A DNA stretch of 64,000 nucleotides from Paracoccus xiamenensis (GTDB lineage Bacteria > Pseudomonadota > Alphaproteobacteria > Rhodobacterales > Rhodobacteraceae). This document shows positions 34,329 to 44,116 of the stretch, in pieces (position 1 is the stretch's first letter; each line of letters starts with the position of its first letter). The stretch is from positions 105,459 through 169,458 of the forward strand of contig NZ_JAAOHY010000007.1 in NCBI RefSeq assembly GCF_011308835.1. Reading direction: 5' to 3'. The notes beneath the pieces were generated by a model that saw only the letters and a program-made list of their open reading frames with translations, made no database searches and was not told where the DNA came from. The position numbers were made by a program, and so were the translations under genes.

Positions 34329-34891
34329 GCCGGGCGGGCGCGCATCTTCACCAGATAGTTCTGGTCCCAGCAATCCATCAGCGGAAAGCGCGCCGCATGC
34401 GCCCAGCCGAGGCAATGGCTTAGAATGACGTCGGGCACGGTCATCACCTCGCCCATCAGGAAGGGGCCGTTGCCGGCGCGTTGCTTCAGAATCTGCTGAC
34501 TGCGCTGAAACTCCCAACGCAGGGTATCCTTGATGGCCGAGACGCGCAGTTCTTCGGGCAAGACGAAGGTGTGGCGCGCGGCGGTCCACAGCACGGCGTC
34601 GAATTCGTCCAGCAGGAACTGTGTCAGGCTGTCCTGGCGGGCGCGTTCGATGGTGCCGGCCTTGTGGGTCAGCGTGCCGTGACGGTCGGCAAGATACTGG
34701 ATGATCGCGGTCGAATCTGTAATAGGCGTGCCGTCGTCGATCAGCACCGGCACCTTGCCCGAGGGGTTGAACGCCACCACCCCTTCCGACTGCGGTGCGG
34801 CGGCCACATGGTCGTAAGGCTGGCCCAGTTCCTCTAGCATCCACATGACACGGAAGGCCCGCGTATTGGCTGTGCCGAGGACTCGATACAT
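34301..34891 (-). CDS. Glutathione S-transferase family protein
   Basis: This 196-residue protein has a GST N-terminal domain (TANTRAFRVMWMLEELGQPY, FNPSGKVPVLID with the cis-proline, ITDSTAIIQYLADRHG) and a helical C-terminal domain. ANTRAFRV suggests a serine- or asparagine-type glutathione contact, not the cysteine type. The start at ATG 34891 follows AGGAG; an ATG 8 codons upstream is less likely. The last 28 bases overlap the end of the convergent flavoprotein gene. Specific substrates cannot be inferred. Confidence 0.88.
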   Translation of the reverse strand: MYRVLGTANTRAFRVMWMLEELGQPYDHVAAAPQSEGVVAFNPSGKVPVLIDDGTPITDSTAIIQYLADRHGTLTHKAGTIERARQDSLTQFLLDEFDAVLWTAARHTFVLPEELRVSAIKDTLRWEFQRSQQILKQRAGNGPFLMGEVMTVPDVILSHCLGWAHAARFPLMDCWDQNYLVKMRARPAYLRADSRR

Positions 34892-35028
34892 GGGGTTCTC
34901 CTGCCGGTTGAACAACTACGGTCGTCGGCACGCTAGGCTGGACCGGCGCCCACGGCAAGCCATTGCCTGCGGCGACTTGACGCATCGCCGGACCTGCGCC
35001 AATGCTGCGTCGAAGCCCGGAGTGTCCA

Positions 35029-36276
35029 ATGTCGTCATCCTCAAAGCTCATGACGCCGATACTGATCGGCGGTTGCATCATCCTGCTGATCAACTTCTCG
35101 CTGCGGGCGAGTTTCGGGATGTTCCAGATCCCCGTGCAGGATACGTTTGGCTGGCCCCGGGCGGAATTTTCGCTGGCCATCGCCATCCAGAACCTCGCCT
35201 GGGGGATCGGTCAGCCGATCTTCGGGGCCCTGGCGGAACGCTGGGGGGATCGGTGGTCAATCATTATCGGAGCGGCGCTGTATGCGTTGGGTCTGGTCAT
35301 GTCGACCATGGTCACCACGCCCGAGGCCATGCAGCTTTGGGAAGTTGCCGTGGGCTTTGGCATTGCCGGGACCGGCTTTGGCGTGATCCTGGCGGTCGTG
35401 GGCCGCGCCGCCAGCGATGAAAACCGCAGCCTTGCCCTGGGCATCGCCACCGCTGCCGGCTCGGCCGGGCAGGTCGTGGGCGCGCCGCTGGCGGCGGGTC
35501 TGCTGACCATCATGCCCTGGCAGAGCGTCTTTCTGGTCTTTGCCGGCATCGCGCTGACGATGATCCTGTTCATCCCCATGCTGGGCCGCGGTAAGCCCGC
35601 CTCGCCCTCGACGCTGGAAGAAAGCATGGGCTCGGTGCTGAAGCGCGCCTTTCGCGACCCGTCCTATCTGATGATCTTTGCGGGCTTCTTTTCCTGCGGC
35701 TATCAGCTGGCATTCATCACCGCCCACTTCCCCGCCATGGTGGCCCAGATGTGCAGCCCGATCCCGCCGGGCAGCCTGCTGGCATCGCTGGGGATCACCA
35801 CCACCTCGACCCTCGGGGCCTGGGCGATCGCGGTGATCGGGGCGGCGAATATCGGGGGCTCGATCCTGGCCGGGTGGCTGGGCAAGCGCTACAAGAAGAA
35901 ATACCTGCTGGTCATTGTCTATACGCTGCGCACCATCGCCGCAGCCTGGTTCATCCTGAGCCCGATCACGCCCACCTCGGTGCTGATTTTCAGCGTCGCA
36001 ATGGGGGCGCTTTGGCTGGCCACGGTGCCGCTGACTTCGGGTCTGGTCGCCTATATCTACGGGCTGCGCTATATGGGGACGCTGTATGGTTTCGTCTTCC
36101 TGTCGCACCAGCTGGGGTCTTTCCTGGGGGTCTGGCTGGGCGGGGTGATGTATGACGCTTACGGCAACTATAACGCGGTCTGGTGGGTCGGCGTGGGCAT
36201 CGGCGCGTTCTCGGCGCTGATCCATCTGCCCATCCGCGAGGAGCCGTCTCGGCTGCCCGCGCCCATTCCCGCCTGA
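35029..36276 (+). CDS. MFS transporter, oxalate/formate antiporter-like
   Basis: This 415-residue protein has twelve predicted helices. The N-terminal FSLRASFGMFQIPVQDTFGW and FSLAIAIQNLAWGIGQPIFGALAERWG fit the OxlT/monocarboxylate branch of the major facilitator superfamily, and a long loop between helices 6 and 7 is followed by FFSCGYQLAFITAHFPAM. Substrates in this branch are organic acids. The start at 35029 follows CGGAG and begins just before the first helix. It is a single gene with a strong terminator after it and no metabolic partner beside it. Confidence 0.87.
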   Translation: MSSSSKLMTPILIGGCIILLINFSLRASFGMFQIPVQDTFGWPRAEFSLAIAIQNLAWGIGQPIFGALAERWGDRWSIIIGAALYALGLVMSTMVTTPEAMQLWEVAVGFGIAGTGFGVILAVVGRAASDENRSLALGIATAAGSAGQVVGAPLAAGLLTIMPWQSVFLVFAGIALTMILFIPMLGRGKPASPSTLEESMGSVLKRAFRDPSYLMIFAGFFSCGYQLAFITAHFPAMVAQMCSPIPPGSLLASLGITTTSTLGAWAIAVIGAANIGGSILAGWLGKRYKKKYLLVIVYTLRTIAAAWFILSPITPTSVLIFSVAMGALWLATVPLTSGLVAYIYGLRYMGTLYGFVFLSHQLGSFLGVWLGGVMYDAYGNYNAVWWVGVGIGAFSALIHLPIREEPSRLPAPIPA

Positions 36277-36300
36277 GGCACGCCCGAAGGCCGCGCGTCA

Positions 36301-36333
36301 AACCGCCGCGCGCATTCCCCGCGGCGGTTCTTT
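36301..36333 (+). terminator. Rho-independent terminator after the MFS gene
   Basis: AACCGCCGC and GCGGCGGTT form a perfect 9-bp stem with an 11-base loop, followed by CTTT. It lies between the MFS gene and the convergent thioesterase gene. Confidence 0.7.
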
Positions 36334-36361
36334 CGTCGACCGAAGCAGGCTTGCGTTGGGA

Positions 36362-36796
36362 TCAGCCCTTGCTGACGGGTGCCGGGTCCTTCCAGGCGAT
36401 CGTCATCTGCGTCTGGGTTACTTTTGCAGCCAGCTTGCCGTCGCCACGCGTGACCGCGATGTCCCAGATCTGCGTGGTTCCGCCGATATGCACCGGCGTT
36501 GCGGTGGCCCGTGCCACATCGCCGATACGGATCGGGCGCAGGAAATTCACCTTGGATTCGATCGTCACCGTGTTCTGGCCCGGCTTGAGGTTCAACGACG
36601 ATGCGGTGCCGCCGATATTGTCGGTCAGCCCAAGGATCGCGCCGCCATGCATGACGCCGTTGCGGTTCGACAGGGCCTCTGTCACCGGCAGGTCCATGAC
36701 CACACGGTCGGGGCCGCCCTCGATCAGGCGGATACCCAGCAGCTTGGCGAATTCGGGCTGGTGATTGGCGATCTCGCGAAGACGGTCGTCGTTCAT
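36362..36796 (-). CDS. PaaI-family thioesterase (hotdog fold)
   Basis: This 144-residue protein matches the PaaI/YdiI thioesterase family: NRNGVMHGGAILGLTDN contains the HGG motif and the catalytic aspartate region on the central helix, followed by ESKVNFLRPIRIGDVARA. Such enzymes hydrolyse aryl- or acyl-CoA thioesters in the cytoplasm as homotetramers. The ATG at 36796 follows AGGGGAA and begins the domain. It is divergent from the LysE-family gene and convergent with the MFS gene. Confidence 0.88.
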   Translation of the reverse strand: MNDDRLREIANHQPEFAKLLGIRLIEGGPDRVVMDLPVTEALSNRNGVMHGGAILGLTDNIGGTASSLNLKPGQNTVTIESKVNFLRPIRIGDVARATATPVHIGGTTQIWDIAVTRGDGKLAAKVTQTQMTIAWKDPAPVSKG

Positions 36797-36913
36797 GGCA
36801 TTCCCCTTCGGTCCTGTTTCGCCTTCTAACTCGGCCAGCGGACTGGCAATGGCAAGATGCCTCGCCAAGGGATGCACGCTGCGTTAATCAGGCTGGACGA
36901 TCCGGGGGCGATA

Positions 36914-37540
36914 ATGATCTGGGACACGATTTCGAACATTCCGACAGCCAGCCTGCTGACCTTCATCAGCGGCGGCCTGTTGTTGAACCTTGCGCCCGGA
37001 CAGGACGTGATGTTCGCCACCGCCTGCGGCATCAAGGGCGGCCCGCGTGCAGGTGCGCTGGCGGGCTTGGGCGTTGGTATCGGCGTGCTGTTTCACCTGG
37101 CCCTGGCCACCGTCGGCCTGGGCGCCATCGCCGCCCGCCACCCCGAGGTGCTGACGGTGGTAAAGTATCTTGGCGCGGCCTATCTGCTGCTGCTGGCATG
37201 GCAAAGCTGGCACGCCGAACCCCACGCCCCCGCCACCCGCACCCCCGAAAGCAGTTGGCGGATCGTGCGGCGCGGGGCGCTGTCCAATATCCTCAACCCC
37301 AAGCCGGTGCTGTTCCTGCTGGCCTTCCTGCCGCAATTCACCAATCCCGCCTACGGGCCGATCTGGCAGCAGATCCTTGGCCTCGGGCTGATCTTCACCA
37401 TCACCGGCACCATCATCACCATGGGCTACGGCATCCTCGCGGGTCTGCTGGGGATGCGGCTGGGCAAGCATATGGGCATTCTGAACAAGGTGGCCGGGGT
37501 GATATTCGCGGGGCTGGCCGTGCGACTGGTGGCGAAATGA
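36914..37540 (+). CDS. LysE-family amino acid exporter
   Basis: This 208-residue inner-membrane protein has six hydrophobic helices and the LysE/RhtB motif LNLAPGQDVMFATACGIKGGPRAG (read in parts), then ISNILNPKPVLFLLAFLPQF in the middle, as in RhtB and related exporters of homoserine, threonine or lysine. The ATG at 36914 follows GGGGG; upstream starts would add a non-membrane tail. Its stop overlaps the start of the pseudouridine synthase gene (ATGA), so the two are translated together, though their functions are unrelated. Confidence 0.9.
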   Translation: MIWDTISNIPTASLLTFISGGLLLNLAPGQDVMFATACGIKGGPRAGALAGLGVGIGVLFHLALATVGLGAIAARHPEVLTVVKYLGAAYLLLLAWQSWHAEPHAPATRTPESSWRIVRRGALSNILNPKPVLFLLAFLPQFTNPAYGPIWQQILGLGLIFTITGTIITMGYGILAGLLGMRLGKHMGILNKVAGVIFAGLAVRLVAK

Positions 37541-38184
37541 ACTTTACATATGCCCCGCCACCCGATCCGCCGGTGATCCTGCATCACGACCATGAAATCG
37601 TGATCGTGGACAAGCAGTCGGGTATCCTTTCCGTGCCGGGCCGGGGCGAGGACAAGGCCGATTCCCTGATCAACCGGCTGCGCGGCGTCTTTCCGACCGT
37701 GCTGTTGGTGCACCGACTGGATCAGGACACGTCCGGGGTGATGGTCTTTGCGCTTACACCTCACGCACAGCGCAACCTGTCGAAGCAATTCGAGGAGCGG
37801 AAGACCAAGAAGACCTACCTTGCCCGCGTGGCCGGCCGGGTGGCGGAAAAGACCGGGACCGTCGATCTGCCGCTGATCGTCGACTGGCCCAACCGCCCGC
37901 GCCAGAAGGTCGACCACGCCGAGGGCCGCCCCGCCGTCACCGACTGGCGCGTCGTCCGCGCCGAGGAACAGGAAACCCGTATCCGGTTGATGCCCCTGAC
38001 CGGCCGCAGCCACCAGTTGCGCGTCCATATGGCCGAAATCGGCCACCCCATTCTGGGCGATCCGCTTTACGCGACCGGCTGGGCCACCGATTTCCCGCGG
38101 CTGATGCTGCATGCCGAATCGCTGCGGTTCAAGCACCCGGAAACCGGGATCCCGGTCAAATTCACCGCCAAGTCCCCTTTCTGA
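37537..38184 (+). CDS. RluA-family pseudouridine synthase
   Basis: This 215-residue enzyme converts uridine to pseudouridine in rRNA or tRNA. The catalytic aspartate is Asp62 in VHRLDQDTSGVMVFA, and LTGRSHQLRVHMAEIGHPILGD is the conserved C-terminal motif (read in parts). There is no S4 domain, and the short form matches RluA (23S U746 and tRNA U32) or the related TruC-like group more than RluC/D. The exact target cannot be assigned. Start ATG 37537 overlaps the LysE gene stop. Confidence 0.9.
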   Translation: MNFTYAPPPDPPVILHHDHEIVIVDKQSGILSVPGRGEDKADSLINRLRGVFPTVLLVHRLDQDTSGVMVFALTPHAQRNLSKQFEERKTKKTYLARVAGRVAEKTGTVDLPLIVDWPNRPRQKVDHAEGRPAVTDWRVVRAEEQETRIRLMPLTGRSHQLRVHMAEIGHPILGDPLYATGWATDFPRLMLHAESLRFKHPETGIPVKFTAKSPF

Positions 38185-38373
38185 AGGCAAGCCCCGAGCA
38201 AGCCCAGTTTTCTGCCTATGTTCGACAGCCAATAGACACTGCGGTCGGTTTCCGGGCGCGTGCTTCAGGCAGACTACGGAAACCGCCGGAACGGCGGCAT
38301 CCTTCGCGCATTGTCTGGCGATCCCGGCCGAACATCTTTCCGGCTAAGGCTTGTGGCAATCCACGCAGGCGGC

Positions 38374-38391
38374 AATATTGGGGACAATATT
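38374..38391. promoter_or_regulatory. Inverted repeat before sdaA
   Basis: AATATTG-GGGA-CAATATT is a perfect 7+7 inverted repeat in a GC-rich background, 20 bases before the sdaA start. It is a candidate operator or part of the promoter. The rest of the 227-base gap after the pseudouridine synthase gene shows nothing else. Confidence 0.45.
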
Positions 38392-38411
38392 CCTTACCTC
38401 AGCAGGCCCTG

Positions 38412-39791
38412 ATGTTTTTGTCCGTATTCGACCTGTTCAAGATCGGCATCGGTCCGTCCAGTTCGCACACCATGGGGCCGATGACCGCCGCGGCAATGTT
38501 TCTGGACGACATCGCCGCGCAGGGCCTGACGCCCGACCATCTGCATGCCAGCCTGCACGGCTCGCTGGCCTTTACGGGGGTCGGCCACGCCTCGGACCGG
38601 GCGGTGATTCTGGGGATGACCGGGCAGCGGCCCGACACCGTCGATCCCGACCGGATGGATGCCATCGTGGCTGAGGTCAACGCCACTGGCCGCGTCCAGC
38701 CGCCGGGCCATCCCGGCTATCGCTTTGCCCCGGATCAGGACCTGGTCCTCGACCGCAAGACTATCCTTCCCGGCCATCCGAACGGCATGATCTTCTGCGC
38801 CTATCGCGGCGATGAATTGCTGCTGCGCCGCGTCTATTACTCGATCGGCGGCGGTTTTGTCGTCGCTGAGGAAGATCTGGACGCACGCGCGAAGCTGGCC
38901 CCCATCGCCCACCATCAGCCCGTTCCTTACCCATTCCAGACCGCGCAAGAGATGCTGCGCATGGCTGCCACCAGCGGCCTGTCGCTGACCGAGATGAAGC
39001 GCGCGAATGAGGCCATCTTCATGTCGCCGGCCGAGCTGGATGCCGGTCTGGACCAGGTGGACCGGGTGATGAATGGCTGTATCGACCGGGGCCTGTCGCA
39101 GGACGGCATCCTGCCCGGCGGGCTGAAGGTGCCGCGCCGCGCCCGTTTCCTGCATGACCGCCTGATCGAAGACAGCCAGCTGAACCGGCCCAACCCCCTG
39201 CTGGCCAATGACTGGCTGGCGGTCTACGCAATGGCCGTGAACGAAGAAAACGCCGCCGGTGGTCGCGTCGTCACCGCCCCCACCAATGGCGCAGCGGGGG
39301 TCATCCCGGCGGTCATGCGCTATATCACCAAGTTCCTGCCTGATATTGGCCCGGGCGCGCATCGCGAATTCCTGCTTGCCGCCGCCGCCATTGGCGGGAT
39401 CATCAAGCACAATGCCTCGATTTCCGGGGCCGAAGTCGGCTGTCAGGGCGAAATCGGGTCGGCCTCGGCGATGGCGGCGGCGGGGCTGGCGGCAGTGATG
39501 GGCGGCACGCCCGAGCAGATCGAAAACGCCGCCGAAATCGCGCTGGAGCATCATCTGGGCATGACCTGCGACCCGATCGGCGGGCTGGTGCAGGTGCCCT
39601 GTATCGAACGCAATGCCTTTGGCGCCGTCAAGGCGGTGACCGCGGCCTCCATGGCCTGCAAATCCGACGGCCACCATTTTGTCCCGCTGGATGCCTGTAT
39701 CAAGACCATGCGCCAGACCGGCATCGACATGGGCGAGAAATACAAGGAAACCAGCCTCGGCGGCTTGGCGGTCAGCCTGCCAGAGTGCTGA
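38412..39791 (+). CDS. sdaA: L-serine ammonia-lyase (iron-sulfur, single chain)
   Basis: This 459-residue enzyme deaminates L-serine to pyruvate and ammonia. It opens with [18 protein letters not shown], the beta-domain signature, and the alpha domain supplies the three [4Fe-4S] cysteines at Cys344 ([13 protein letters not shown]), Cys386 (MTCDPIGG) and Cys397 (VPCIERNA), matching Cys343/385/396 of Escherichia coli as I recall them. Both domains are in one chain, the gammaproteobacterial type II form. No glycine-cleavage or serine-transport gene is next to it. An inverted repeat lies just upstream. Confidence 0.96.
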   Translation: MFLSVFDLFKIGIGPSSSHTMGPMTAAAMFLDDIAAQGLTPDHLHASLHGSLAFTGVGHASDRAVILGMTGQRPDTVDPDRMDAIVAEVNATGRVQPPGHPGYRFAPDQDLVLDRKTILPGHPNGMIFCAYRGDELLLRRVYYSIGGGFVVAEEDLDARAKLAPIAHHQPVPYPFQTAQEMLRMAATSGLSLTEMKRANEAIFMSPAELDAGLDQVDRVMNGCIDRGLSQDGILPGGLKVPRRARFLHDRLIEDSQLNRPNPLLANDWLAVYAMAVNEENAAGGRVVTAPTNGAAGVIPAVMRYITKFLPDIGPGAHREFLLAAAAIGGIIKHNASISGAEVGCQGEIGSASAMAAAGLAAVMGGTPEQIENAAEIALEHHLGMTCDPIGGLVQVPCIERNAFGAVKAVTAASMACKSDGHHFVPLDACIKTMRQTGIDMGEKYKETSLGGLAVSLPEC

Positions 39792-39986
39792 GGCGCATGG
39801 GCGTCAGCCGCCTGCGGCGCTGGCGGCGGCCTCAAGCCAGATTGTCAACTGGGCGTGAGAAAGCCGCATGATCGGCCGGCGGCCGTCAAACCTGCCCTCA
39901 CGCCCGTCCCGCTCCGGGCCAGATAACTTGACTTTCAGCCCCCCCCGCACCATTCACCCCAAGGAACGCTAGCCCAAGGATCCAAC

Positions 39987-40784
39987 ATGGCGCGCAACAT
40001 GGCGAAGGCTGAAAAGAAGGAAGGCATCTGGGAAACGGTCAAGACCGTGTTCTGGGCGCTGGTGATCGCGGGTATTTTCCGCACCCTGTTCTTCCAGCCG
40101 TTCTGGATCCCCTCGGGCTCGATGAAGGACACGCTGCTGATCGGCGATTTCCTGTTCGTCAACAAGATGGCCTACGGCTATGCGTCCGTGTCCTGCCCCT
40201 TCTCGGTCTGCCCGATTTCGGGCCGGATCCTCGGCTCTGACCCCGAGCGCGGTGATGTCGTGGTCTTCCGCCACCCGACGCGCGGGGTCGATTTCATCAA
40301 GCGCGTGATCGGACTGCCCGGCGACAGGCTGCAGATGGTCGAGGGCAAGCTGATCTTGAACGGCGAGCCGGTGAAATACGAAGCCCGGCCCGATTTCGTC
40401 GAGGTCAAGGCACCCCAGGGCAGCCAGCAGCTGATGCCGCGCTGCGTGAACGACCCTGTCCCACAAGGTGACGATTGCGCCAAGGGTCGCATGACCGAGA
40501 TCCTGCCAAATGGCGTCAGCCATGACGTGCTGAACATCACCGATGGCTGGATGGCCGACAACACGCCGGTCTTCACCGTGCCCGAAGGCCATTACTTCTT
40601 CATGGGCGACAACCGCGACAATTCCGAAGATTCGCGCTTCCCCGCCGTGACCGGAGGGCTGGGCTTTGTTCCCGCCGAATACCTGATCGGGCGCGCCGAC
40701 CGGATCATGTTCTCGTCCGCCGGGAAATCGCTGCTGTATTTCTGGACCTGGCGGCCGGACCGCTTCTTCAAGGCTGTTGACTGA
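39987..40784 (+). CDS. lepB: Signal peptidase I
   Basis: This 265-residue inner-membrane serine protease removes signal peptides. One N-terminal transmembrane helix ([16 protein letters not shown]) is followed by the catalytic Ser45 in PSGSMKDTL, the general base Lys105 in [12 protein letters not shown], and the [11 protein letters not shown] box near the C-terminus. The length fits alphaproteobacterial LepB. It leads the lepB-rnc-era cluster, a conserved set, with its stop overlapping or abutting the rnc start. The 195 bases before it contain a run of eight C and no other feature. Confidence 0.96.
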   Translation: MARNMAKAEKKEGIWETVKTVFWALVIAGIFRTLFFQPFWIPSGSMKDTLLIGDFLFVNKMAYGYASVSCPFSVCPISGRILGSDPERGDVVVFRHPTRGVDFIKRVIGLPGDRLQMVEGKLILNGEPVKYEARPDFVEVKAPQGSQQLMPRCVNDPVPQGDDCAKGRMTEILPNGVSHDVLNITDGWMADNTPVFTVPEGHYFFMGDNRDNSEDSRFPAVTGGLGFVPAEYLIGRADRIMFSSAGKSLLYFWTWRPDRFFKAVD

Positions 40785-40788
40785 AGGC

Positions 40789-41478
40789 ATGGCGGTGAAG
40801 ATCGGGGCAGATTTGCAGGCATTCATGAGCCGTCTGGGCCATGATTTCGCACATCCCGAATTGCTGCTCCGCGCGCTGACGCATGGATCGGTCGCCTCGC
40901 CCACGCGGCCTGACAATCAGCGGCTGGAATTTCTGGGCGACCGCGTCCTTGGCCTGACCATTGCCGAGGCGCTGTTTCGTGCCGACAAGACCGCATCCGA
41001 AGGCCAGCTTGCGCCGCGCTATAACGCGCTGGTACGCGGCGAAACCTGCGCCGAAATCGCGCGCGAGATCGGTCTGGGCGATGTCCTGAAGCTGGGCCGG
41101 TCCGAAATGATGTCGGGCGGGCGGCGCAAGGAAGCCCTGCTGGCCGACGCGATGGAAGCCGTGCTGGCCGCGATCTATCTCGATGCCGGCTTCGAGGTTG
41201 CGCAGAAGGTCGTCCTGCGGCTCTGGGCCGCGCGGCTGGACAATGTCGAGGAAGACGCCCGCGACGCCAAGACCGCGCTTCAGGAATGGGCGCAGGCCAA
41301 GGGCATGACGCCCCCGAAATACGAGGTGACCGGCCGCGACGGGCCCGACCACGCGCCGGAATTCCAAATCACCGTGACGCTGGATAATGGCCACCACGCC
41401 ACCGCGCGCGGCAAGGGCACCAAGCGCAGCATCGAACAGGCCGCTGCCGCCGCCCTGCTGAAGGATCTCGGCGCTTGA
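40789..41478 (+). CDS. rnc: Ribonuclease III
   Basis: This 229-residue endoribonuclease cuts double-stranded RNA in rRNA and mRNA processing. The catalytic signature is [21 protein letters not shown] (read in parts), with the acidic residues in ERL-type helices and [18 protein letters not shown], and a dsRNA-binding domain follows from [14 protein letters not shown] to the C-terminus. Two starts are possible: ATG 40789 gives the usual N-terminus but has no spaced ribosome site, and TTG 40777 lies within the end of lepB with AAGG just before it. Translational coupling to lepB is likely in either case. Confidence 0.95.
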   Translation: MAVKIGADLQAFMSRLGHDFAHPELLLRALTHGSVASPTRPDNQRLEFLGDRVLGLTIAEALFRADKTASEGQLAPRYNALVRGETCAEIAREIGLGDVLKLGRSEMMSGGRRKEALLADAMEAVLAAIYLDAGFEVAQKVVLRLWAARLDNVEEDARDAKTALQEWAQAKGMTPPKYEVTGRDGPDHAPEFQITVTLDNGHHATARGKGTKRSIEQAAAAALLKDLGA

Positions 41479-41560
41479 GCGGCGCAGTTTCCCGCCGCGC
41501 CTCGCCACAATTTGTTATGCTGCGCCAAGCGCATCGCCCCATCCGCCATAGGACATCCGC

Positions 41561-42478
41561 ATGAACGACACCCCTGAAACCCGCGCCGGCTTCGTCGCAC
41601 TGATCGGCGAGCCCAACGCCGGCAAGTCCACGCTGTTGAACCGGATGGTGGGGGCCAAGGTCTCGATCGTGACGCATAAGGTGCAGACCACCCGCGCCCG
41701 CATTCGCGGCATCGCGATGGAAGGCGATGCGCAGATCATCTTTGTCGACACGCCCGGCATCTTCCGCCCGCGCCGCCGGCTGGACCGGTCCATGGTCGCC
41801 GCCGCCTGGGGCGGCGCCGCCGATGCCGATATCATCGTCCTGCTGATAGAGGCCCATCGCGGGCTGACCGAAGGCGTCAAGGGCATCATCGAACAGCTGT
41901 CCCGCAGCGCAGGCGACCGCCCGGTCGCGCTGGCGATCAACAAGATCGACCGGGTGAAGGCCGAAACCTTGCTGGCCCTGTCAGCCGAGATGAACGCGGC
42001 CTATCCCTTCGCCAAGACCTTCATGATCTCGGCCGAAAAGGGTTATGGCACCGACGACCTGCGCGAATGGCTGGCCGAGATGGTCCCGCCCGGCCCCTGG
42101 CTGTACCCCGAAGACCAGATTGCGGACCTGCCCATGCGTATGATCGCGGCGGAAATCACCCGCGAAAAGCTGACCCTGCGCCTGCACGAGGAACTGCCCT
42201 ATCAGCTGACGGTGGAAACCGAGAGTTGGGAAGACCGTAAGGACGGCAGCGCCAAAATCGACCAGATCATCTATGTCGCCCGCGACGGCCACAAGGGCAT
42301 CGTCTTGGGCCACAAGGGCGAAGCGATCCGCGCCGTCGGCAAGGCCGCGCGCGAGGAGTTGTCGGAATTCCTCGACCGCCCGGTGCACCTGTTCCTGACC
42401 GTGAAGGTCCGCGAGAACTGGCTGGACGAGGCCGAACGTTTCCGCGAGATGGGCCTCGACTTCAACGACGGCAACTAA
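41561..42478 (+). CDS. era: GTPase Era
   Basis: This 305-residue GTPase binds 16S rRNA and helps assemble the 30S subunit. The G1 loop is GEPNAGKS at residues 16-23, G3 is DTPGIF, G4 is NKID, and a KH RNA-binding domain follows with GHKGEAIRAVGKAAREELSEFL (read in parts). Its place after rnc is conserved. An 82-base gap separates the two. The DUF1491 gene begins 4 bases after its stop. Confidence 0.96.
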   Translation: MNDTPETRAGFVALIGEPNAGKSTLLNRMVGAKVSIVTHKVQTTRARIRGIAMEGDAQIIFVDTPGIFRPRRRLDRSMVAAAWGGAADADIIVLLIEAHRGLTEGVKGIIEQLSRSAGDRPVALAINKIDRVKAETLLALSAEMNAAYPFAKTFMISAEKGYGTDDLREWLAEMVPPGPWLYPEDQIADLPMRMIAAEITREKLTLRLHEELPYQLTVETESWEDRKDGSAKIDQIIYVARDGHKGIVLGHKGEAIRAVGKAAREELSEFLDRPVHLFLTVKVRENWLDEAERFREMGLDFNDGN

Positions 42479-42482
42479 GCCC

Positions 42483-42815
42483 GTGTCCGCACGTCTGGCC
42501 GCGCATGTCTGGGTCGGCGCCTATCTGCGCCGGCTGGCCCTGGCCGATATCCCCGCCTATGTCACTCGCCACGGGGATGACACGGCAGGCGCGGTGCTGG
42601 TCAAATGCGCGATGCTGGACGGCAACGCGACGCTGTGGCGCCGGGAATGGGATTTCGAAACCGACCTGCGCCCCTGGACCCAGATCGCAGCCGGCCCGGA
42701 ACGCGAGATTGACGACACCACCCGCCGCGAAGCCGGATTTGACCCCGACCTGTGGGTGATCGAGATCGAAAGCCGCAGCGGCGAGACCCTTCTGGATAGC
42801 GACGGGCTGGCCTGA
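42483..42815 (+). CDS. DUF1491 family protein
   Basis: This 110-residue cytoplasmic protein matches DUF1491, a family largely limited to alphaproteobacteria: ARLAAHVWVGAYLRRLA, GAVLVKCAMLDGNATLW and a C-terminal RREAGFDPDLWVIEIESR. Its function is unknown. It starts at GTG 42483, 4 bases after era, and is therefore probably co-translated with it, which hints at RNA or ribosome biology but proves nothing. Confidence 0.88.
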   Translation: MSARLAAHVWVGAYLRRLALADIPAYVTRHGDDTAGAVLVKCAMLDGNATLWRREWDFETDLRPWTQIAAGPEREIDDTTRREAGFDPDLWVIEIESRSGETLLDSDGLA

Positions 42816-42863
42816 CGCCTTCAGCCGCCAGCCCTCCCCGGGGCCTAACTGCAACCCAATCAA

Positions 42864-42900
42864 ACGGACAAGGGCCGGGCAAGCGCCCGGCCCTGTCCGT
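42864..42900. terminator. Bidirectional terminator between DUF1491 and pheS
   Basis: ACGGAC and GTCCGT, extended by AGGGCCGGGC and its complement, form a long stem of about 16 bp with one bulged A and a short AAG-centred loop. It lies between convergent genes. Tails are short on both strands (TTTG on the minus strand). Confidence 0.6.
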
Positions 42901-42919
42901 AATCTGCGCAGGTCGCGGC

Positions 42920-44002
42920 TTAGCGCGACAGGCCACCCGCCACGCTGGGCACGTCGCCTGCGGCAAAGCCGTAATGCCGCAGCCAGCGCAGGTCGCTTTC
43001 GAAGAAGGCGCGCAGATCGGGAATGCCGTATTTCAGCATCGCGATCCGGTCGATGCCCATGCCAAAGGCGAAGCCCTGCCATTTCGCCGGGTCCACACCC
43101 GCCGCCGCCAGCACCTTCGGATGCACCATGCCGGAGCCGAGGATTTCAAGCCAGCTGTCGCCCTGCCCGATCTTCAGCGTGCCACCTTCCCAGCTGCAAC
43201 GGATATCGACCTCGGCTGAGGGCTCGGTAAAGGGGAAGTGGCTGGCACGGAAGCGCAGCTCGACCTCGTCCACCTCGAAGAAGGCGCGGCAGAATTCCTC
43301 CAGCGTCCATTTCAGGTTGGCCATGGAAATGTCCTGACCGATGGCCAGCCCCTCGACCTGGTGGAACATCGGGGTGTGGGTCTGGTCCATGTCCATGCGG
43401 TAGACGCGGCCGGGCGCGATCACACGGATCGGTGCGCCCTGGTCCTGCATCGCGCGGATCTGCACCGGCGAGGTATGGGTGCGCAGCACGTGCGGCGGAC
43501 GCAGGTCGCCTTCGGCGCGGGCCATGAAGAAGGTGTCATGTTCCTGGCGGGCCGGATGCTCGGGCGGGATGTTCAGCGCGTCGAAATTGAACCAGTCGCT
43601 TTCGACCTGCGGTCCTTCGGCAACGGCGAAACCCATATCGGCGAAAATCGCGGTCACTTCCTCGGTCACCTGGCTGACCGGGTGGATGGTGCCAGCGGGG
43701 CGTGGGCGACCCGGAAGGGTCACGTCCAGCCATTCCCCGCGCAGGCGGGCATCAAGGGCCGCATCTTCCAGCGCCACTTTCTTGCCGCGCAGCGCCGCAT
43801 CGATTTCGTCGCGCAGACGGTTCAGGGCGGCGCCGGTGGTCTGGCGCTGCTCGGGCGACATCTGGCCCAACTCGCGCATCTTCAGGCTGATCTCACCCTT
43901 CTTGCCAAGGGCGGCAAGGCGCACATCCTCCAGCGCGTTGGCATCAGAGGCGTCGGCCACGCGGGCCAGGTAGGTAGAGCGAAGCGTGTCGAGATCGGTC
44001 AT
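42920..44002 (-). CDS. pheS: Phenylalanyl-tRNA synthetase alpha subunit
   Basis: This 360-residue class II synthetase subunit carries the catalytic domain for tRNA-Phe charging. An N-terminal coiled-coil region (1-95) binds tRNA; the catalytic core follows with [19 protein letters not shown], motif 2 in [28 protein letters not shown] (read in parts) and motif 3 in [18 protein letters not shown]. pheT is not in the window downstream; an alanine/glycine symporter and a terminator follow on the same side, so pheS and pheT are separated here. Confidence 0.95.
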   Translation of the reverse strand: MTDLDTLRSTYLARVADASDANALEDVRLAALGKKGEISLKMRELGQMSPEQRQTTGAALNRLRDEIDAALRGKKVALEDAALDARLRGEWLDVTLPGRPRPAGTIHPVSQVTEEVTAIFADMGFAVAEGPQVESDWFNFDALNIPPEHPARQEHDTFFMARAEGDLRPPHVLRTHTSPVQIRAMQDQGAPIRVIAPGRVYRMDMDQTHTPMFHQVEGLAIGQDISMANLKWTLEEFCRAFFEVDEVELRFRASHFPFTEPSAEVDIRCSWEGGTLKIGQGDSWLEILGSGMVHPKVLAAAGVDPAKWQGFAFGMGIDRIAMLKYGIPDLRAFFESDLRWLRHYGFAAGDVPSVAGGLSR

Positions 44003-44071
44003 CGGCGGTCATCCTGCGTTATGCGGGCGGCTTAGCATGGGATTGCCGGTGGCGAAAGTGGGGCGCATGCA

Positions 44072-44100
44072 AAGGCCCGCGCCGGTCGGGCGCGGGCCTT
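44072..44100. terminator. Terminator hairpin downstream of the symporter gene
   Basis: AAGGCCCGCGCC and GGCGCGGGCCTT form a perfect 12-bp stem with a 5-base loop, 17 bases after the stop of the minus-strand symporter gene and before the pheS start. The minus-strand tail is short (TTTGC). Confidence 0.7.
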
Positions 44101-44116
44101 AATTGTCAGGATGCGA

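Noticed and set aside
38394..39677. A 427-codon minus-strand frame opposite sdaA
   Set aside because: Shadow of sdaA, which has all three iron-sulfur cysteines.
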